Shown here: positions 62,084-64,000 of the stretch, in pieces
Position numbering within the stretch: the stretch's first letter is position 1
Layout: each line of letters opens with the position of its first letter
Source of the DNA: Cupriavidus pauculus
GTDB lineage: Bacteria; Pseudomonadota; Gammaproteobacteria; Burkholderiales; Burkholderiaceae
Length of the DNA stretch: 64,000 nt
NCBI RefSeq assembly: GCF_008693385.1
Contig: NZ_CP044067.1
Location: forward strand, 62,001 to 126,000
Reading direction: 5' to 3'
Translations under genes and position numbers: made by a program
Notes under the pieces: generated by a model
Database searches by the model: none
The model's input: the letters and a program-made list of their open reading frames with translations, nothing else
What the model was told of the DNA's origin: nothing

Positions 62084-63099
62084 GTGTGCACCTCGGTTCG
62101 GGGTGGGGTGGTCGGTGTCAGATCGACATGGCAGGCCACGCGATGCGCGGCAGTCGAAGCGTTCGGCCCGGCGACCTCGCGCAATACGGGCTTTTCCTGC
62201 CGGCAGCGCGCGGTGGCATACGGGCAGCGGGCCTGATAGCGGCAGCCGGCGGGCAGCGCGACGGGCGACGGGATGTCCGCGGGCGGTGCACCGGCGGTCG
62301 TCGAATCGACGCGGGTCTCGCTCGCGGCGATCAGCGCGCGCGTGTAGGGATGCGCCGGGCGGCGCAGGATCTCGTCGCGCGGGCCGATCTCCATGAACTC
62401 GCCCAGATAGAGCACGCCGATCTGGTCGCTCATATAGGCGACCACGGCGAGATCGTGCGAGATCAGCACGTAGGTCAGCGCCTGTTCGCGCTGGATATCC
62501 TTGAGCAGATTGAGGATCTGCGCCTGAATGAAAACGTCGAGCGCGGAGACCGGTTCGTCGAGCACGAGCGCGCGCGGCGAGAGGCCCAGCGCGCGCGCGA
62601 TGGCCACGCGCTGGCGCTGGCCGCCGCTCAGCTGGTTCGGATATCGCGTGGCGAGCTCGGGCATCAGGCCGACCGCCGCGAGCAGCGCGCCCACGCGCGC
62701 CTGCAGGACCTTGCCGCGATACAGATCGTGCACGCGCATGGGTTCGGCGACGATATCGCCGATACGCATCATCGGGTTCAGCGAGGCGTAGGGGTCTTGC
62801 AGGACGGGTTGCACAAGCCGGTGGAACGCCTTGCGCTCGCGCGCGCCGCGCAGCGATAGCGGGGCGCCATCGACGCGGAGCGTGCCGGCCGTCGCGGGTT
62901 CGGCCGCGAGCAGCAGCCGTGCGAGCGTGCTTTTGCCGGAGCCCGACTCGCCGACGAGGCCGAATGTGGTGCCGGCGGGCACGTCGAAGCCGACGCCCGA
63001 CACGGCGTGCAGCGTGCGGCTGGCGCCAAGGAGGCCGTTGCGGACCTGGTAGGTTTTGTGCAGATCCCGAGCGGAGAGAAATGCCGGGTGTGCCGTCAT
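62080..63099 (-). CDS. OppF/DppF-type ABC ATPase
   Basis: 339 residues: Walker A GESGSGKSTLARLL, LSGGQRQRVAIARALGLSPR, Walker B LVLDEPVSALDVFIQAQ and H-loop LISHDLAV, then the oligopeptide/dipeptide C-terminal extension with the Cys motif CRYQARCPYATARC of about 20 residues, which may bind an iron-sulfur cluster or metal. AGGAGGGTTG precedes ATG 63099. It is the second ATPase of the importer, overlapping the OppD-type gene by four bases. The transported substrate may be a peptide, opine or an organosulfur compound. Confidence 0.9.
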   Translation of the reverse strand: MTAHPAFLSARDLHKTYQVRNGLLGASRTLHAVSGVGFDVPAGTTFGLVGESGSGKSTLARLLLAAEPATAGTLRVDGAPLSLRGARERKAFHRLVQPVLQDPYASLNPMMRIGDIVAEPMRVHDLYRGKVLQARVGALLAAVGLMPELATRYPNQLSGGQRQRVAIARALGLSPRALVLDEPVSALDVFIQAQILNLLKDIQREQALTYVLISHDLAVVAYMSDQIGVLYLGEFMEIGPRDEILRRPAHPYTRALIAASETRVDSTTAGAPPADIPSPVALPAGCRYQARCPYATARCRQEKPVLREVAGPNASTAAHRVACHVDLTPTTPPRTEVHT

Positions 63100-64000
63100 G
63101 CAACCCTCCTGCGTGGATGGGTGGCCGCGTCCGCCGGTACGTCGGCGGCCGGCCCGATAGACCGTTGCACGCGCTGCACCGTATGCCAGCACGCCACACG
63201 CCGCCGACCCTCGTCCCATTCGAACCAGTTGGGATAACGCGCATGGCAGCGTTCATCGGCCTCCCCGCAGCGCGCCGCGAAGCGGCAGCCATCGGCCCAT
63301 GCGCGCGCAAGCGGCGGTGTGCCGGGAATCGTGCGCAGCGCGGCATCCCGATCGTGCAGCGAGGGCACGGCGCTCAGCAGGCCCTCCGTGTACGGATGCA
63401 CGGGATGTGCAAAGACATCGGCAATCGGCCCGTGTTCCACCACGCGGCCCGCATACATGATGGCCACGTCGTCGCAGAACTGGGACGCGAGCTGCAGATC
63501 GTGCGTGACGAAGACGATAGTGAGGTTTCGCGATGCCTGCAGGGACTTCAGCAGACCCAGAATCTGCATCTGCACCGTGACATCGAGCGCGGTCGTCGGC
63601 TCGTCGCAGATCAGCAGGTCCGGCGCGCACGCCAGGTTGATCGCGATGCAGACACGCTGCCGCATCCCGCCGCTGAACTGGAACGGATAGCTGTCCAGGC
63701 GCTCTGTCGCGGCGGGAATGCGCACGGCCTCGAGCGCTTCGATACTCAGGCGCCGCAACGTGGCCCGATCGGTAATGCCATGGTGCCAGCGAAAGACTTC
63801 GGCAATCTGGTCGCCGATCGTCAGCAGCGGATTGAGCGCCGTCATCGCGTCCTGCAGCACCATGCCGATGCGCTTGCCGCGCAGCGCGCGCAATTGCCGT
63901 GGGCGCAAGCGCACGAGGTCGGCGCCGTCGAACAGCACTGCGCCCTCCACGATGCGGCCGTTGGGCGGCAGGAGGCCGAGCATCGACGCGCAGGTCATGC
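63096..64000 (-). CDS. OppD/DppD-type ABC ATPase, 5' end cut by window edge
   Basis: About 301 codons of the C-terminal part of an Opp/Dpp ATPase are visible: SMLGLLPPNGRIVEG, Q-loop GMVLQDAMTALNPLLT, signature FSGGMRQRVCIAINL, Walker B LLICDEPTTALDVTVQM, H-loop VTHDLQLA, and the typical C-terminal CRFAARCGEADERC. Walker A and the start lie past the right edge. The stop overlaps the OppF-type gene by four bases. The permease and receptor genes are presumably further right. Seen with TauD this suggests a sulfur-source importer. Confidence 0.9.
   Translation of the reverse strand, partial: MTCASMLGLLPPNGRIVEGAVLFDGADLVRLRPRQLRALRGKRIGMVLQDAMTALNPLLTIGDQIAEVFRWHHGITDRATLRRLSIEALEAVRIPAATERLDSYPFQFSGGMRQRVCIAINLACAPDLLICDEPTTALDVTVQMQILGLLKSLQASRNLTIVFVTHDLQLASQFCDDVAIMYAGRVVEHGPIADVFAHPVHPYTEGLLSAVPSLHDRDAALRTIPGTPPLARAWADGCRFAARCGEADERCHARYPNWFEWDEGRRRVACWHTVQRVQRSIGPAADVPADAATHPRRRVA

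Overview
The window is high-GC DNA with dense short operons. It carries three orphan Bug-family (TctC-like) solute receptors, many GntR, IclR, LysR and AraC regulators and a CqsA/LqsA-type signal synthase. This fits a soil Burkholderiaceae, most like Cupriavidus or Ralstonia. That is an inference from gene families; no rRNA or tRNA gene is present to fix it.

Left end (1-8.5 kb): a probable catabolic module. On the minus strand are a rubredoxin-pirin fusion, a tautomerase and a Bug receptor cut by the window edge. Divergent from them are a 1119-residue molybdopterin oxidoreductase fused to its own flavin/[2Fe-2S] reductase and an AtoE-type permease. A GntR regulator closes the module. One 17-bp motif recurs upstream of both divergent operons and of the GntR gene, tying the set together.

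8.6-16.5 kb: an apparently lower-GC two-gene toxin-antitoxin or abortive-infection-like unit (PD-(D/E)XK/winged-helix protein plus nucleotidyltransferase) with three operator repeats spaced exactly 18 bp, a DHFR-like protein and a NYN nuclease. Next comes an alpha-hydroxyketone quorum-sensing pair (cqsA-cqsS), then a decayed alpha/beta hydrolase.

16.5-27.4 kb: an operon for beta-keto acid cleavage (two SDRs, an MFS carrier, a BKACE enzyme) divergent from an AraC regulator whose promoter holds five 10-bp repeats. Then an MFS carrier, a zinc-type ABC operon (two DUF3299 proteins, a permease with a His-rich loop, an ATPase) and small proteins.

27.5-45.5 kb: a cyclic-nucleotide-domain flavoprotein; an IclR regulator facing a CoA-transferase/Bug operon; a lipoyl-domain dihydrolipoyl dehydrogenase; a FixJ-type regulator / AraC / Yellow-like propeller / sensor kinase cluster; DUF2501; and an NtrB/NtrC-type pair next to a secreted protein whose promoter is a clear sigma-54 site.

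45.5-64 kb: YciI, LysR, a chemoreceptor, an operon of amino-acid receptor / Ldh2 dehydrogenase / FMN protein under an XRE-cupin regulator, a GntR-controlled racemase-like/Bug pair, hipBA with a 54-bp symmetric operator, a degenerate trypsin-like protein, metQNI, and a TauD dioxygenase with two Opp/Dpp-type ATPases that run off the right edge.
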